From NCBI RefSeq assembly GCF_020524035.2, contig NZ_CP129013.1, forward strand, positions 62,001 to 126,000: a DNA stretch of 64,000 nucleotides, written 5' to 3'. Shown here piece after piece: positions 51,530-61,207 of this stretch. This stretch comes from Bacillus carboniphilus. GTDB taxonomy: Bacteria > Bacillota > Bacilli > Bacillales > JAIVKR01. Numbering within the stretch: position 1 is the first letter of the stretch; each line of letters begins with the position of its first letter. Under the pieces are notes generated by a model, which searched no databases, was not told where the DNA came from, and saw only the letters and a program-made list of their open reading frames with translations. The position numbers and the translations under genes were made by a program.

Positions 51530-52597
51530 ATGACAGTTCTATGGATTAATCTTGCCATAGTTTTTTTGTTTGCTTTTTTTTCTAGGGTATTCGCTATATC
51601 TTATGCGAATATACCTATTTTAATTGTTAAACCTCAAAAACTATTAATCATTGGAGCAGGGATATCATTAATTTTAGTATCTGGATTGAGATTAAATATT
51701 GGTGATACATTTTTTTATCGCCATGCTTATGAGTTGAAAGAAATGACTTGGGAAATGATTTTAAGTAATAAAGACATCGGTTTTGGAATACTTCAGATGG
51801 TATTACAACAATTCTCTATGGATGCTCAGTTGCTCATCTTTGTTACGGCTTTTATAACTAATGTGTTAATTATTATTGTCTTATATAAATATTCTAGAAT
51901 GATAGAATTGAGTCTCTATACGTATATTACTGGAGGTCTTTTTCTTGTTTCTATGAATGGAATCAGACAATTTTTAGCTGCGGCTATTGCTTTTGCAGCT
52001 ACAAAATATTTGATTGATGGTCATTTCTTTAAGTATACCTTGGTTATTTTATTTGCTTCTTTGTTTCATCAAAGTGTTCTTATTTTTATTCCAATTTATT
52101 TTATTTCTAGATTTAAAGCATGGTCACAAGCCACTATTGTATTGTTTATGGTTTCATTATTAATTGTCATAGGGTATGAACAATTTTCATCGTTGTTCTT
52201 TGATGCAATTGAAAATACGGAATATGGACATTATGAAAACTTTGTTGAAGGTGGAGCTAATATAATCCGTGTCCTTGTGTTTGGAGTCCCTCTTGTTGTT
52301 TGTTTTTTAGGTAGAGAAAAACTTGGGAGTATATTCCCTGAAAGTAATTATTTTGTAAACATGTCGTTAATAGGTCTTATTTTTATGATCATTGCTACAC
52401 AAAATTGGATTTTTGCTCGATTCTCGATCTATTTTGGTTTATATCAAATTGTCTTAATTTCATGGATCGTCAAGCTGTTTAATAAAAAAGAAGAAAAACT
52501 TGTTTATTTCTTAATATTAGTTTGCTATTTAGGGTTCTTTTATTACGAACATGTCTTAAGTTTAAACATTTATTATGTAAGCGATTATTTTAAATAG
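51530..52597 (+). CDS. epsG: EPS polymerase, EpsG family
   Basis: This 355-residue protein with about ten hydrophobic helices matches the EpsG family: GLRLNIGDTFFYRHAYE in an outer loop, SMNGIRQFLAAAIAFAATKYL and LFASLFHQSVLIFIPIY. Such proteins polymerise lipid-linked repeat units on the outer membrane face (Wzy role). Position after the glycosyltransferases agrees with the B. subtilis operon. Confidence 0.88.
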   Translation: MTVLWINLAIVFLFAFFSRVFAISYANIPILIVKPQKLLIIGAGISLILVSGLRLNIGDTFFYRHAYELKEMTWEMILSNKDIGFGILQMVLQQFSMDAQLLIFVTAFITNVLIIIVLYKYSRMIELSLYTYITGGLFLVSMNGIRQFLAAAIAFAATKYLIDGHFFKYTLVILFASLFHQSVLIFIPIYFISRFKAWSQATIVLFMVSLLIVIGYEQFSSLFFDAIENTEYGHYENFVEGGANIIRVLVFGVPLVVCFLGREKLGSIFPESNYFVNMSLIGLIFMIIATQNWIFARFSIYFGLYQIVLISWIVKLFNKKEEKLVYFLILVCYLGFFYYEHVLSLNIYYVSDYFK

Positions 52598-52612
52598 GAA
52601 AGGGTTTTACTA

Positions 52613-52774
52613 ATGTATGGATTAAAGAAATTATCTTCTACCGAATTGGTAAGGATTCTGCAATCTTCAAAAGTAATAGTAGAAAGAGAGGAGGGAAAAC
52701 AACTTAAAGAGATTTTGAAAATGATAGAGGATTTAATAGAAAAAAGTTCTGTAAACGGAGAGGAATTACTTTGA
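52613..52774 (+). CDS. 53-residue small protein before epsL
   Basis: A frame of 53 codons from ATG 52613 (AGGAAAGGG before it) ends in TGA overlapping the epsL TTG start (TTGA). The residues are Lys/Glu/Leu-rich (KLSSTELVRILQSSK, then QLKEILKMIEDLIEK), suggesting two amphipathic helices. No family known. The tight overlap makes it a real, coupled gene more likely than chance. Confidence 0.6.
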   Translation: MYGLKKLSSTELVRILQSSKVIVEREEGKQLKEILKMIEDLIEKSSVNGEELL

Positions 52775-53361
52775 AAAGAATATTCGATATTGTTGTATCT
52801 AGTTTATTACTTATTTTTTTATCGCCGATATTTTTATTTATCACAGTATTGATTATATTTCACTTAGGTAGCCCGGTCATTTTTAAGCAGTCACGTGTCG
52901 GTAAAAATGAACAAGTTTTTACCTTATTCAAATTTAGATCTATGACTGATTACCGAAATGACAGAGGTGAACTTTTGAGCGACGAAGAGAGATTGCCTTC
53001 TTTTGGGAAATGGTTAAGAAAATCAAGTCTTGATGAGATTCCTCAACTAATTAATGTTTTAAAGGGGGATGTTAGTTTAGTAGGTCCTAGACCTTTATTA
53101 GTTGAGTATTTACCTCTATATACAAAGGAACAGCACAGAAGACATGAAGTAAGACCTGGGATTACAGGATGGGCACAAATAAATGGTCGAAACAATATAA
53201 CATGGGAAGAAAAATTTTCATTAGATGTGTGGTATGTGGAACATCATTCTTTATTGTTAGATTTAAAAATTATTTTTAAGACGGTTTCGAAGATTGTAAA
53301 AAAAGAAGGTATTAGTCAAGAAGGCAAGGTCACTGTAGAAAAGTTTAAAGGATTGAGGTGA
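52771..53361 (+). CDS. epsL: Initiating phosphoglycosyl transferase, EpsL-like
   Basis: This 196-residue monotopic sugar transferase attaches the first sugar phosphate to undecaprenyl phosphate. It has an N-terminal re-entrant hydrophobic helix (DIVVSSLLLIFLSPIFLFI), then FTLFKFRSMTD, SLDEIPQLINVLKGDVSLVG PRPLL and RPGITGWAQINGRN. The size is that of the short (WcaJ-C/EpsL/PglC) class. Start TTG overlaps the small upstream frame. Confidence 0.92.
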   Translation: MKRIFDIVVSSLLLIFLSPIFLFITVLIIFHLGSPVIFKQSRVGKNEQVFTLFKFRSMTDYRNDRGELLSDEERLPSFGKWLRKSSLDEIPQLINVLKGDVSLVGPRPLLVEYLPLYTKEQHRRHEVRPGITGWAQINGRNNITWEEKFSLDVWYVEHHSLLLDLKIIFKTVSKIVKKEGISQEGKVTVEKFKGLR

Positions 53362-53366
53362 TCTAT

Positions 53367-54023
53367 TTGTGTATAGGGATTATTGGAGAAGGTGGACATA
53401 GTAAAGTAATTATGGATGTAATTGATTCTTCTTCTGAAAAGAAGATTACAGCTATCTTAGATGACAAGTATTCTGATTTAATAGAAATCGAAAATATATT
53501 AAAAGGTCCAATTTCCTCTGTAAGTGAAGTAATTAACCTATATCCAAATATCAAATTTATGATCGCAATTGGAGATAATAATGTGCGAAAAGCTATGGTT
53601 AGAAGATTAGGGTTATCTAGCTACCATTATATTTCTTTCGTTCACAATCGTGCATATATGAGTAAGAAGACACACATAGGTTATGGAAGCATTATCATGC
53701 CGAATGCAACTGTTAATTCAGGATCAGAGATTGGTAATCATTGCATTATTAATTCAGGTGCTATTGTTGAACATGATAGTTATATCTCTGATTATGCTCA
53801 TATATGTCCAAATGCAACCTTAACTGGAAATACGGTGATTGGTGAGGGTGTTCAAGTAGGTGCAGGAACAACTATTATCCCTGCAATGAAAATAGGAGAA
53901 TGGAGTATCGTTGGAGCAGGATCAACTGTTATTCATGACATTCCTGCATTTTGTAAGGCAGTTGGTACCCCAGCTAATATTATTGGGAGAACATTTGTGA
54001 GAGGAGTGGAAGTGAGTGAGTAG
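53367..54023 (+). CDS. epsM: NeuD/EpsM-type sugar acetyltransferase
   Basis: This 218-residue protein has an N-terminal PglD-like Rossmann part (CIGIIGEGGHSKVIMDVI) and a left-handed beta-helix from about residue 95, with hexapeptide repeats (IGYGSIIMPNATVNSGSEIG, VQVGAGTTIIPAMKIG). It N-acetylates the 4-amino sugar made by EpsN. TTG 53367, five bases after GAGGTGAT, fits better than GTG 53358. It overlaps epsN by 8 bases. Confidence 0.9.
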   Translation: MCIGIIGEGGHSKVIMDVIDSSSEKKITAILDDKYSDLIEIENILKGPISSVSEVINLYPNIKFMIAIGDNNVRKAMVRRLGLSSYHYISFVHNRAYMSKKTHIGYGSIIMPNATVNSGSEIGNHCIINSGAIVEHDSYISDYAHICPNATLTGNTVIGEGVQVGAGTTIIPAMKIGEWSIVGAGSTVIHDIPAFCKAVGTPANIIGRTFVRGVEVSE

Positions 54024-55167
54024 CCAAAATAAGATCTTTTTGTCTCCTCCACACATGACCGGTAAAGAATTTTCTTATATCAAACAAGCCTTTGATACAA
54101 ACTGGATTGCTCCATTGGGAGAAAATGTGGATAAGTTTGAACATCAAATAGCCTCTTTTGTTGGATCTAAAGGAGCTGTCGCACTGAGTTCAGGAACAGC
54201 GGCCATTCATTTAGCATTAGCTGTACTAGGGATTAAAAAAGACGATAAGGTATTTTGTTCCACATTAACGTTTATTGCTAGCGCAAACCCTATTTTGTAT
54301 CAGCAAGCTATTCCAGTTTTTATTGACTCAGAGCCTGAGACATGGAATATGTGCCCTGAAATGTTACTAAAAGCTTTTAAAGTAGCAGAAAAAGAAGGTG
54401 AATTGCCAAAGGCAGTTATAGTAGTCAATCTTTACGGTCAAAGTGCAAAAATGGATGAGATTCTTGCAATATGTAATCATTATGGGGTACCAGTCATTGA
54501 AGATGCAGCTGAATCTTTAGGGTCTTCCTATAAAGGAAAGGCAAGTGGAACATTTGGGAAATTAGGGGTTTATTCGTTTAATGGTAATAAGATTATCACA
54601 ACTTCAAGTGGGGGAATGCTTGTTTCAGATGATAAAGAGCTAATAAATAAAGCGCAATTTCTAGCTACTCAGGCAAAAGACAAAGCTTCACACTATCAAC
54701 ATTCTACATTAGGTTTTAACTACAGAATGAGTAATATACTAGCTGGAGTAGGTAGGGCACAAATGGAAGTGTTAAAGGAAAGAGTTTTTTTAAAAAGAAG
54801 TGTGTTTAAAAAATACTTTAATGAGTTAAGCACTTTACCTGGATTAGAATTTATGCCAGAACTTGAAGGAACAGTTTCTAATCGTTGGTTAACAACGATG
54901 ATTATTAATCGTAACAAATCACTTGTTTCAAGTCGAGAAATCATTCAGAAATTAGTAGAGAATAATATAGAAGCAAGACCAGTATGGAAACCTCTCCACC
55001 TACAGCCACTATTTAAAGGAAGAAAAGTGTATTTACGTGATGATCGTTTTTCAGAGAATGTGTTTGAAAATGGAGTTTGCTTACCATCTGGTATCAATAT
55101 GGATAGTTCAGAACAGGATCGAGTTATCAATTTAATAAAAAAGTCAATGTCAGTAGTAATGAGTTAA
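54016..55167 (+). CDS. epsN: DegT/EpsN-type PLP aminotransferase
   Basis: This 383-residue sugar aminotransferase has the FDTNWIAPLGENVDKFE substrate region, VALSSGTAAIHLALAVLGI (cofactor phosphate), PVIEDAAESLGSSYKGK and the PLP Lys in GVYSFNGNKIITTSSGGML. It aminates the 4-keto sugar made by EpsC. The order epsL-M-N is as in B. subtilis. GTG start after AGGAG within the end of epsM. Confidence 0.93.
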   Translation: MSSQNKIFLSPPHMTGKEFSYIKQAFDTNWIAPLGENVDKFEHQIASFVGSKGAVALSSGTAAIHLALAVLGIKKDDKVFCSTLTFIASANPILYQQAIPVFIDSEPETWNMCPEMLLKAFKVAEKEGELPKAVIVVNLYGQSAKMDEILAICNHYGVPVIEDAAESLGSSYKGKASGTFGKLGVYSFNGNKIITTSSGGMLVSDDKELINKAQFLATQAKDKASHYQHSTLGFNYRMSNILAGVGRAQMEVLKERVFLKRSVFKKYFNELSTLPGLEFMPELEGTVSNRWLTTMIINRNKSLVSSREIIQKLVENNIEARPVWKPLHLQPLFKGRKVYLRDDRFSENVFENGVCLPSGINMDSSEQDRVINLIKKSMSVVMS

Positions 55168-55179
55168 AGGATGGACATT

Positions 55180-55920
55180 ATGAACAAAAAAATACCGAAA
55201 ATCATACATTATTGTTGGTTTGGAAGAAAGGAAAAACCCCCCTTAATTAGACACTGTATGCAAACATGGAAACAGCATTTACCGGATTATGTATTTATGG
55301 AGTGGACAGAGGAAACATTTGATGTTGGGTGTAATCAATATGTTAGAGAAGCATATAAAGTTGGTAAATATGCTTTTGTAAGTGATTATGTTAGAGTTCA
55401 TGCTCTATACCACCATGGAGGTATTTATTTAGATACAGATGTCGAAATATTTAAATCTTTTGATGATTTGCTAGTGGAAGAGAGCATTTGGGGATTTGAG
55501 CAAGAAAACTTTATTGCGACAAGTACGATTGGGGCTAAGAAAGGTCATCATTTTATTAAACAGTTCCTAGATTTTTATGAAGGAGAACAATTTATTAAAG
55601 AACATCAAACGTTTAATGAAGTGACCAATGTTAAGACAGTAACATCAATGCTTGAACAACAAGGATTGGTGAGAGATGGTCACTATCAAAAGATATCAAA
55701 CATTGGAACTTTTTATCCTCAAACTTATTTTTCACCATATGATTATATTAACTGCCAGTCGTTACGTACGGATGAGACTTATGCTATGCATCATTTTTAT
55801 AAAAGCTGGCTTCCTTTTCATGTTAGAGTAAAAGCAAGGATCAAGCGGACAATATCAACTTTAATTGGTGGGGACAATTTGGCGAAAATTCGTGAGCTCG
55901 TGAGTGCGAAAAATAAATAA
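55180..55920 (+). CDS. GT32-type DxD glycosyltransferase
   Basis: This 246-residue enzyme of the OCH1/capsule (GT32) type includes IPKIIHYCWFGRKEKPPLI, FVSDYVRVHALYHHGGIYLD and TDVEIFKSFDDLL (the DxD motif), followed by FIATSTIGAKKGHHF. ATG 55180 lies eight bases after AAAGGA; ATG 55171 overlaps that site. It probably adds a side-chain sugar. It starts the part of the operon beyond the B. subtilis-like core. Confidence 0.87.
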   Translation: MNKKIPKIIHYCWFGRKEKPPLIRHCMQTWKQHLPDYVFMEWTEETFDVGCNQYVREAYKVGKYAFVSDYVRVHALYHHGGIYLDTDVEIFKSFDDLLVEESIWGFEQENFIATSTIGAKKGHHFIKQFLDFYEGEQFIKEHQTFNEVTNVKTVTSMLEQQGLVRDGHYQKISNIGTFYPQTYFSPYDYINCQSLRTDETYAMHHFYKSWLPFHVRVKARIKRTISTLIGGDNLAKIRELVSAKNK

Positions 55921-55954
55921 ACAGAATTGGTTGTTTTAAAGAGGGAGAATCATA

Positions 55955-56566
55955 ATGAAAAAGATATACTCGTACATTGTAAAAGAGATTAAAGTTCGAG
56001 GTTTTTATATCACTGTTCTGATGTTGTTCGAGCAGTTTAGGGCATATATAAGAGGTTATAAGTATAAAATTTTTTATAGAAACAATATCCAATCGACCTT
56101 TTTCTTTCTTCAATCCAACACCACAATTGATATTTTTAATAAGGCAGCAAGAATAAAGATTGGAAAGTTTGTCTTTATTAGAAAAAATACCAGTATTCGT
56201 ATGGATTATGATGGTGAATTAATACTAGGTGAAAATGTATTTATCAATGATAATTGCACCATCAATTGTGTGAGCAAAATATCAATAGGAAAACAGACAA
56301 AAATAGCCTCAAATGTGTGTATTAATGATCATGATCACAATTATAAAAGTCCGAATAATCAGCATTTGTTAAAAGGTGAAGTTTTTATTGGAGAGAATGT
56401 TTGGATTGGTTCTAATGTTGTGATTTTAAGAGATACGATAATAGAGAATAATTGTGTCATTGCAGCAGGTAGTGTAGTCAAAGGATTAGTTCCAGAAGGA
56501 TCTCTGTTTTTCAATAAACGTGAATCAGAAACAAAACCTTACTACAAAGAACGAGGGATTGGATGA
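55955..56566 (+). CDS. Left-handed beta-helix acyltransferase
   Basis: This 203-residue maltose-O-acetyltransferase-like protein has a basic N-terminal segment followed by hexapeptide repeats (IKIGKFVFIRKNTSIR, LILGENVFINDNCTI, ISIGKQTKIASNVCIND) and the catalytic HDHNY region. FIGENVWIGSNVVILRDTII precedes the C-terminal end. It likely O-acetylates the polymer. GAGGGAG before the ATG; its end overlaps the next gene (ATGA). Confidence 0.88.
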   Translation: MKKIYSYIVKEIKVRGFYITVLMLFEQFRAYIRGYKYKIFYRNNIQSTFFFLQSNTTIDIFNKAARIKIGKFVFIRKNTSIRMDYDGELILGENVFINDNCTINCVSKISIGKQTKIASNVCINDHDHNYKSPNNQHLLKGEVFIGENVWIGSNVVILRDTIIENNCVIAAGSVVKGLVPEGSLFFNKRESETKPYYKERGIG

Positions 56567-57846
56567 AAAAAAAGATACTATTTACTCTGTATGATTTAGA
56601 AATTGGCGGAATTGAACGAAGTTTCATTAATATGTTAAATTCGTTTGATTATCAAAAGTATGAAATTGATATTTTATTATTTAATCATAAAGGAGAATTG
56701 TTAGAGGCTATACCTGAAAAGGCAAACCTTATTACTCAAAAAAAAGAGTTAACGGTTTTTAGGAAACCTCTAAAACAGTGTTTGAAGGAAGGGCATATTA
56801 TAGCATCCTTGTGTAGAATGATTGCTAAAGTAGTTGCTAATCGACAAGCAAAAAAAAGAAGACTAATCGAAGGGGGAGGATATATTCAAATGCAATTAGC
56901 ATTGAAGTATTCTCTGTTTTTTTTATCAAAGTTAGAAAAAAAATACGATATAGCGATAAGTTATGCTTGGCCCCATGATTATGTAGCAACAAAAGTAAGT
57001 GCAGAAAAAAAAATCGCTTGGATTCACACTGATTATTCCAATTTAGAAATTAATAATAAGCAAGATTATAGGATCTGGAGTCGATTTAATCATATTATCT
57101 CTATTTCAGAAAAATGTACAACCTCATTTTTATCTACTTATCCTAGTTTAAAAGGTCGAATAACAGAGATTGAAAATATCAATTCTCCCGCATTGATAAA
57201 AAAAATGGCACATCAATTTGAATCTAAGGAGTTAAATAGAGAGAGTTTTAACATAGTGTCAGTAGGTAGATTAAGTTATGCAAAAGGTTATGATATGGCT
57301 ATCGAAGCAATGAAACAATTGAAGCTGAGGGGATTCTCCAACATTAAATGGTATGTTGTAGGATATGGAACAGAAGAAAAAAATCTGAAGGAACAAATAA
57401 ATGAAGCTCAGTTACACAATGAATTCATTTTGCTTGGAAAAAAAACAAACCCTTATCCATATATTCATGCTTGTGATGTATATATACAACCTTCACGTTA
57501 CGAAGGGAAAGCTGTAACGGTAACAGAAGCAAAAATTTTATCCAAACCAATTGTTATAACCGATTACCCTACAGCAAAAAGTCAGTTGGTTTCAGGGGAA
57601 GAAGGGATAATCTGTCCTTTATCAATTGAAGGGATTGCGGATGAAATTGAGAAGTTATATAAAGACGATGTAAGAAGAGAACAATATTCTCTCAACTTAT
57701 CTAAAAAAGATTTTTCGAATCTCCAAGAATTAGAGAAGCTATACTTTTTATTTGGAGAAAAGATAGATGGATCAGTTAATGGTCTAATGAGGGGAAAGGA
57801 ACAAATTGATGAAAGTGAGCGTCGTTATTCCAGTTTACAACAGTGA
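56563..57846 (+). CDS. GT4 glycosyltransferase, paralogue 1 of 3
   Basis: This 427-residue GT-B enzyme starts KKKILFTLYDLEIGGIERSF. It shares with the genes at 59993 and 61208 the unusual motif KKIAWIHTDYSNLEI, FNIVSVGRLSYAKGYDMAI and NPYPYIHACDVYIQPSRYEG. The three appear to be diverged duplicates. The last about 38 bases overlap the next gene. Acceptor specificity unknown. Confidence 0.9.
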   Translation: MKKKILFTLYDLEIGGIERSFINMLNSFDYQKYEIDILLFNHKGELLEAIPEKANLITQKKELTVFRKPLKQCLKEGHIIASLCRMIAKVVANRQAKKRRLIEGGGYIQMQLALKYSLFFLSKLEKKYDIAISYAWPHDYVATKVSAEKKIAWIHTDYSNLEINNKQDYRIWSRFNHIISISEKCTTSFLSTYPSLKGRITEIENINSPALIKKMAHQFESKELNRESFNIVSVGRLSYAKGYDMAIEAMKQLKLRGFSNIKWYVVGYGTEEKNLKEQINEAQLHNEFILLGKKTNPYPYIHACDVYIQPSRYEGKAVTVTEAKILSKPIVITDYPTAKSQLVSGEEGIICPLSIEGIADEIEKLYKDDVRREQYSLNLSKKDFSNLQELEKLYFLFGEKIDGSVNGLMRGKEQIDESERRYSSLQQ

Positions 57847-58837
57847 GGGATATTTGGAAAAATGTATTAAATCACTTCTCTCTCAAACTATGAAAGATTG
57901 TGAATTTATTTTTGTTAATGATGGATCAAAAGATAATAGTAGGAGGATATTAGAGAGTTATTGTGATAAAGATCCCCGAATTAAACTGTTTAATCAAAGA
58001 AACAGTGGAGTAAGCGAGGCGAGAAATAGAGGACTAAAAATCGCTAGAGGAGAATATATTGGATTTGTTGATTCAGATGATTATGTGAAAGAAGATTTTA
58101 TAGAAACATTGTATTCTCATGCCAAGAAAATGGATTGTGAACTGATTGTTTCCAACTATGAAACTGAGCGTGATGGGAAGAGAACAATCACGACAATAAA
58201 CAATCATAAAAATAAGGTCATGATAGGTGACATGATAGGACAATATATGATGCCAGAGATGGTGAAGACAGATAAATTTAATTCTGTTTGTAACAAGCTT
58301 TTTAAAAGACAGGTTATAACCGAACATCATATTAGGTTTCCAAAACAGATGGCATTGGGCGAAGATGCTATGTTTAATATGTTGGTACTCTCTCAAATTA
58401 ATATTCTCTCTTTTATTGATTATTCAGGATATATATATACGGAGAGAGAAGGAAGTGCAACCAGAAATGTACTTGTCCATGATTATTTTCAAAATGCAAT
58501 TGAAAAGTTTAGAGAACCACTTCCTGATAAATTCGTTCAATTATTAGGAGAGGATGAAATCCATAAGATGAAATCATATAAACTTATCAAGGCTGTAATG
58601 ACGAATATATATATTTATGCAACAAGCCAATTATCATTCCGTGAAAAATATCAATACCTTCAAAAAATGATCAAACACCCTACCGTCAAATTAGCACTAG
58701 AAGGATACGAAAAATATAACGAAACTTTAGGGAGATATGAACAGTTTCTGTTACAAATGATACGAAAAAAATCCATTCTTGGTTTATTTTTAGCTACTAA
58801 TTATAGTCAGATTAGAAATAGGAGGAATTGTTTATGA
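57809..58837 (+). CDS. GT2 glycosyltransferase
   Basis: This 342-residue GT-A enzyme starts MKVSVVIPVYNSEGYLEKC and has CEFIFVNDGSKDNSRRIL, RNSGVSEARNRGLKIA and GEYIGFVDSDDYVKEDF (DxD). The C-terminal part includes LGEDAMFNMLVL, typical of EpsJ/WfgS-type transferases. ATG 57809 is eight bases after AAAGGA. Confidence 0.9.
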   Translation: MKVSVVIPVYNSEGYLEKCIKSLLSQTMKDCEFIFVNDGSKDNSRRILESYCDKDPRIKLFNQRNSGVSEARNRGLKIARGEYIGFVDSDDYVKEDFIETLYSHAKKMDCELIVSNYETERDGKRTITTINNHKNKVMIGDMIGQYMMPEMVKTDKFNSVCNKLFKRQVITEHHIRFPKQMALGEDAMFNMLVLSQINILSFIDYSGYIYTEREGSATRNVLVHDYFQNAIEKFREPLPDKFVQLLGEDEIHKMKSYKLIKAVMTNIYIYATSQLSFREKYQYLQKMIKHPTVKLALEGYEKYNETLGRYEQFLLQMIRKKSILGLFLATNYSQIRNRRNCL

Positions 58838-60000
58838 ACGTTCTTATGTTTGGTCATTATGGAAGTTTAAATCGTGGTTGTGAAGCAATCGTTCGCTCTT
58901 CAGCTTCAATCATTAAGGAGAGAGTGGATGGAGCAAAAGTATTTCTATCGTCTGGTCGTCCAGAAACGGACAAGATGATAACTGTTCTAGATAAAATATA
59001 TGATGGATCTGAAAAAGAAATTCATAAATTTTCACTAGACTGGCTAGTAAGTGCTCTTCAATACAAGATAAACAAAAAAGATTCTTATGCTTTGGGGAAA
59101 ATATATGCAAACACAATTAAGCAAGTAGAGGATGCAGATGTCTGTTTATCAATAGGAGGAGACAACTATTGTTACGGAGAGCAGCCAGGATGGTATGAGA
59201 TCAATAAAAGAGTAAAGGGAAAAGATAAAAAACTCGTTTTATGGGGATGCTCCATCGGTGAAGAGGACATGTCTTCCCGAAAGCTAGATGATCTAAAGCA
59301 ATTTGACTTGATTCTTGCTAGAGAAACGTTCACTTATAACATGCTGATTGAAAAGGGGTTGAAAAATGTAGAGCTATGTGCAGATGCAGCATTTACATTA
59401 GAAAAGGAGGAGCTTCCACTACCTGATAGTTGGCAGACAGGAAATACGATTGGAATAAACTTAAGTCCTTTAGTTCAAAAAAGAAACCCTCAATCTAAGG
59501 AGGTTGTTAAGGGTTTAATAGAGCATATATTAAAAAATACGAGCATGACCATCGCTCTTACCCCACATGTTATTGAACATGAAAACAATGACTACGAGCT
59601 TTTAGGTGAATATTTTTATCAATTTAAGGATTCGAAAAGAGTGTTGCTTTTACCAGATCATTTAAATGCCATGCAATATAAAGGATACATAAGTCGAATG
59701 AGGTTTTTTATTGGAGCAAGGACCCATGCTACCATAGCGGCATATTCAAGTTATGTTCCAACCATGGTGTTAGGATATAGTGTGAAATCAAGAGGAATTT
59801 CTCATGACATATTTGGAGAAACCAAACTTGTATTAAATATCCATGACAACTTTAATGAAAGTACTATTATTAAAGGTTTTCAGGAGCTCATGAGAGATGA
59901 GGAAGTAATAAAGAAAAAATTAAAAGAATCAATCCCAAAAATGAAGGGGTTATCTTACCAAGCAGTAGATTATCTACATGGAGTTTATAAACATGACTAA
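58834..60000 (+). CDS. Polysaccharide pyruvyl transferase
   Basis: This 388-residue pyruvyl (ketal) transferase family protein starts VLMFGHYGSLNRGCEAIVRS and has SIGGDNYCYGEQPGWYEI, LVLWGCSIGEEDM and RFFIGARTHATIAAYSS (the conserved GxRxH region). It transfers pyruvate from PEP to a sugar and gives the polymer negative charge. ATG 58834 has AGGAGG eight bases before. Related to CsaB/EpsI/EpsO families, but not in the EpsI/O position. Confidence 0.9.
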   Translation: MNVLMFGHYGSLNRGCEAIVRSSASIIKERVDGAKVFLSSGRPETDKMITVLDKIYDGSEKEIHKFSLDWLVSALQYKINKKDSYALGKIYANTIKQVEDADVCLSIGGDNYCYGEQPGWYEINKRVKGKDKKLVLWGCSIGEEDMSSRKLDDLKQFDLILARETFTYNMLIEKGLKNVELCADAAFTLEKEELPLPDSWQTGNTIGINLSPLVQKRNPQSKEVVKGLIEHILKNTSMTIALTPHVIEHENNDYELLGEYFYQFKDSKRVLLLPDHLNAMQYKGYISRMRFFIGARTHATIAAYSSYVPTMVLGYSVKSRGISHDIFGETKLVLNIHDNFNESTIIKGFQELMRDEEVIKKKLKESIPKMKGLSYQAVDYLHGVYKHD

Positions 60001-61180
60001 AAAAGAGCTGTTGTTTATTATTCCTAGCTTAGATGTTGGAGGGGGAGAGAAGAGTTTAGTGAATCTATTAAATCAACTAGACTATTCCATGTATAATGTA
60101 GATTTGTTTCTTTTTAATCAACAAGGATTATTCATGAGTTATTTACCAAAGGAAGTGAATATAATCTTCCCTGGAAGGGCCTTTAAAGCTTTTAACAAAC
60201 CATTATATCAAGCACTTCCAAGTTTAATTAACCATAACTATCATTCTCTTACAGTTCCCCGCCTGCAATTTTGGATCAATAATCGAATAAAACGGGATAA
60301 GAATATCAATGAACAAAAAGGGTGGAAATACTATTCTCAATCGATTCAACCATTAGAGAAAGAATATGATGTGTCCATCGGCTTTTTAGAAAAAACTTCG
60401 ATATATCTTTGTGTAGATAAGGTGAAAGCCAAAAAGAAAATTGGGTTTATCCATAACGATTATGAAAAGCTTGGTATGGATCCTAAAATTGACAATCATT
60501 ATTTCGCTTATCTCGATCATATTGTTACGGTTTCTACAGAATGTTTAACTGTCTTAAATAAATATTTCCCTGACCATAAGAGAAAAATTTCACTTATGAA
60601 AAATATAGTTTCCCCAAACTTAATTCATCGAATGTCAAAAGAAAATAATCAAGTGAATCAAGATGATTTAACTATTGTGTCTGTCGGAAGACTTTCGAAG
60701 CAAAAAGGATTCGATATGGCCATTAAATCTTGCAAACTATTAGTAGATAAGGGGTATAAGATTCGCTGGCTTATTATTGGTGAAGGTGAAGAGCGAAAGA
60801 AACTGACCTCATTAATTTTAAAGTATCAACTAGAAGATATTTTTTTGTTAGTAGGAGTGAAAAGTAATCCTTATCCCTATATAAGGATGGCAGATATTTA
60901 TGTTCAACCTTCTAGATTTGAAGGGAAACCTATTGCAGTAGATGAAGCAAAAATTTTACACAAACCGATTGTTGTTACCAACTTTAGTACATCTAGAGAT
61001 CAAATTGAACATAATCAAAATGGACTCATAGCAGAGATGAATGTTCAATCAATTTCAGCTACAATTGAGCAATTAATTAATTCTAAAAAATTGAGGAAAA
61101 AGTTGACAGAAAATCTCAAAAAAGAGAAGCTAGGAACTGAAGAAGAGGTTTTCACATTCTATAAAATGATCCATGGTTAG
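59993..61180 (+). CDS. GT4 glycosyltransferase, paralogue 2 of 3
   Basis: This 395-residue GT-B enzyme has ELLFIIPSLDVGGGEKSLVN, EYDVSIGFLEKTSIYLCVD, KKKIGFIHNDYEKLG, TIVSVGRLSKQKGFDMAI and NPYPYIRMADIYVQPSRFEG. It resembles the genes at 56563 and 61208 throughout. ATG 59993 lies nine bases after GGAG; a longer frame from 59978 lacks a ribosome site. Confidence 0.9.
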   Translation: MTKKELLFIIPSLDVGGGEKSLVNLLNQLDYSMYNVDLFLFNQQGLFMSYLPKEVNIIFPGRAFKAFNKPLYQALPSLINHNYHSLTVPRLQFWINNRIKRDKNINEQKGWKYYSQSIQPLEKEYDVSIGFLEKTSIYLCVDKVKAKKKIGFIHNDYEKLGMDPKIDNHYFAYLDHIVTVSTECLTVLNKYFPDHKRKISLMKNIVSPNLIHRMSKENNQVNQDDLTIVSVGRLSKQKGFDMAIKSCKLLVDKGYKIRWLIIGEGEERKKLTSLILKYQLEDIFLLVGVKSNPYPYIRMADIYVQPSRFEGKPIAVDEAKILHKPIVVTNFSTSRDQIEHNQNGLIAEMNVQSISATIEQLINSKKLRKKLTENLKKEKLGTEEEVFTFYKMIHG

Positions 61181-61207
61181 CTTAAGTAGTTGGAAAGAAG
61201 TGATTAG

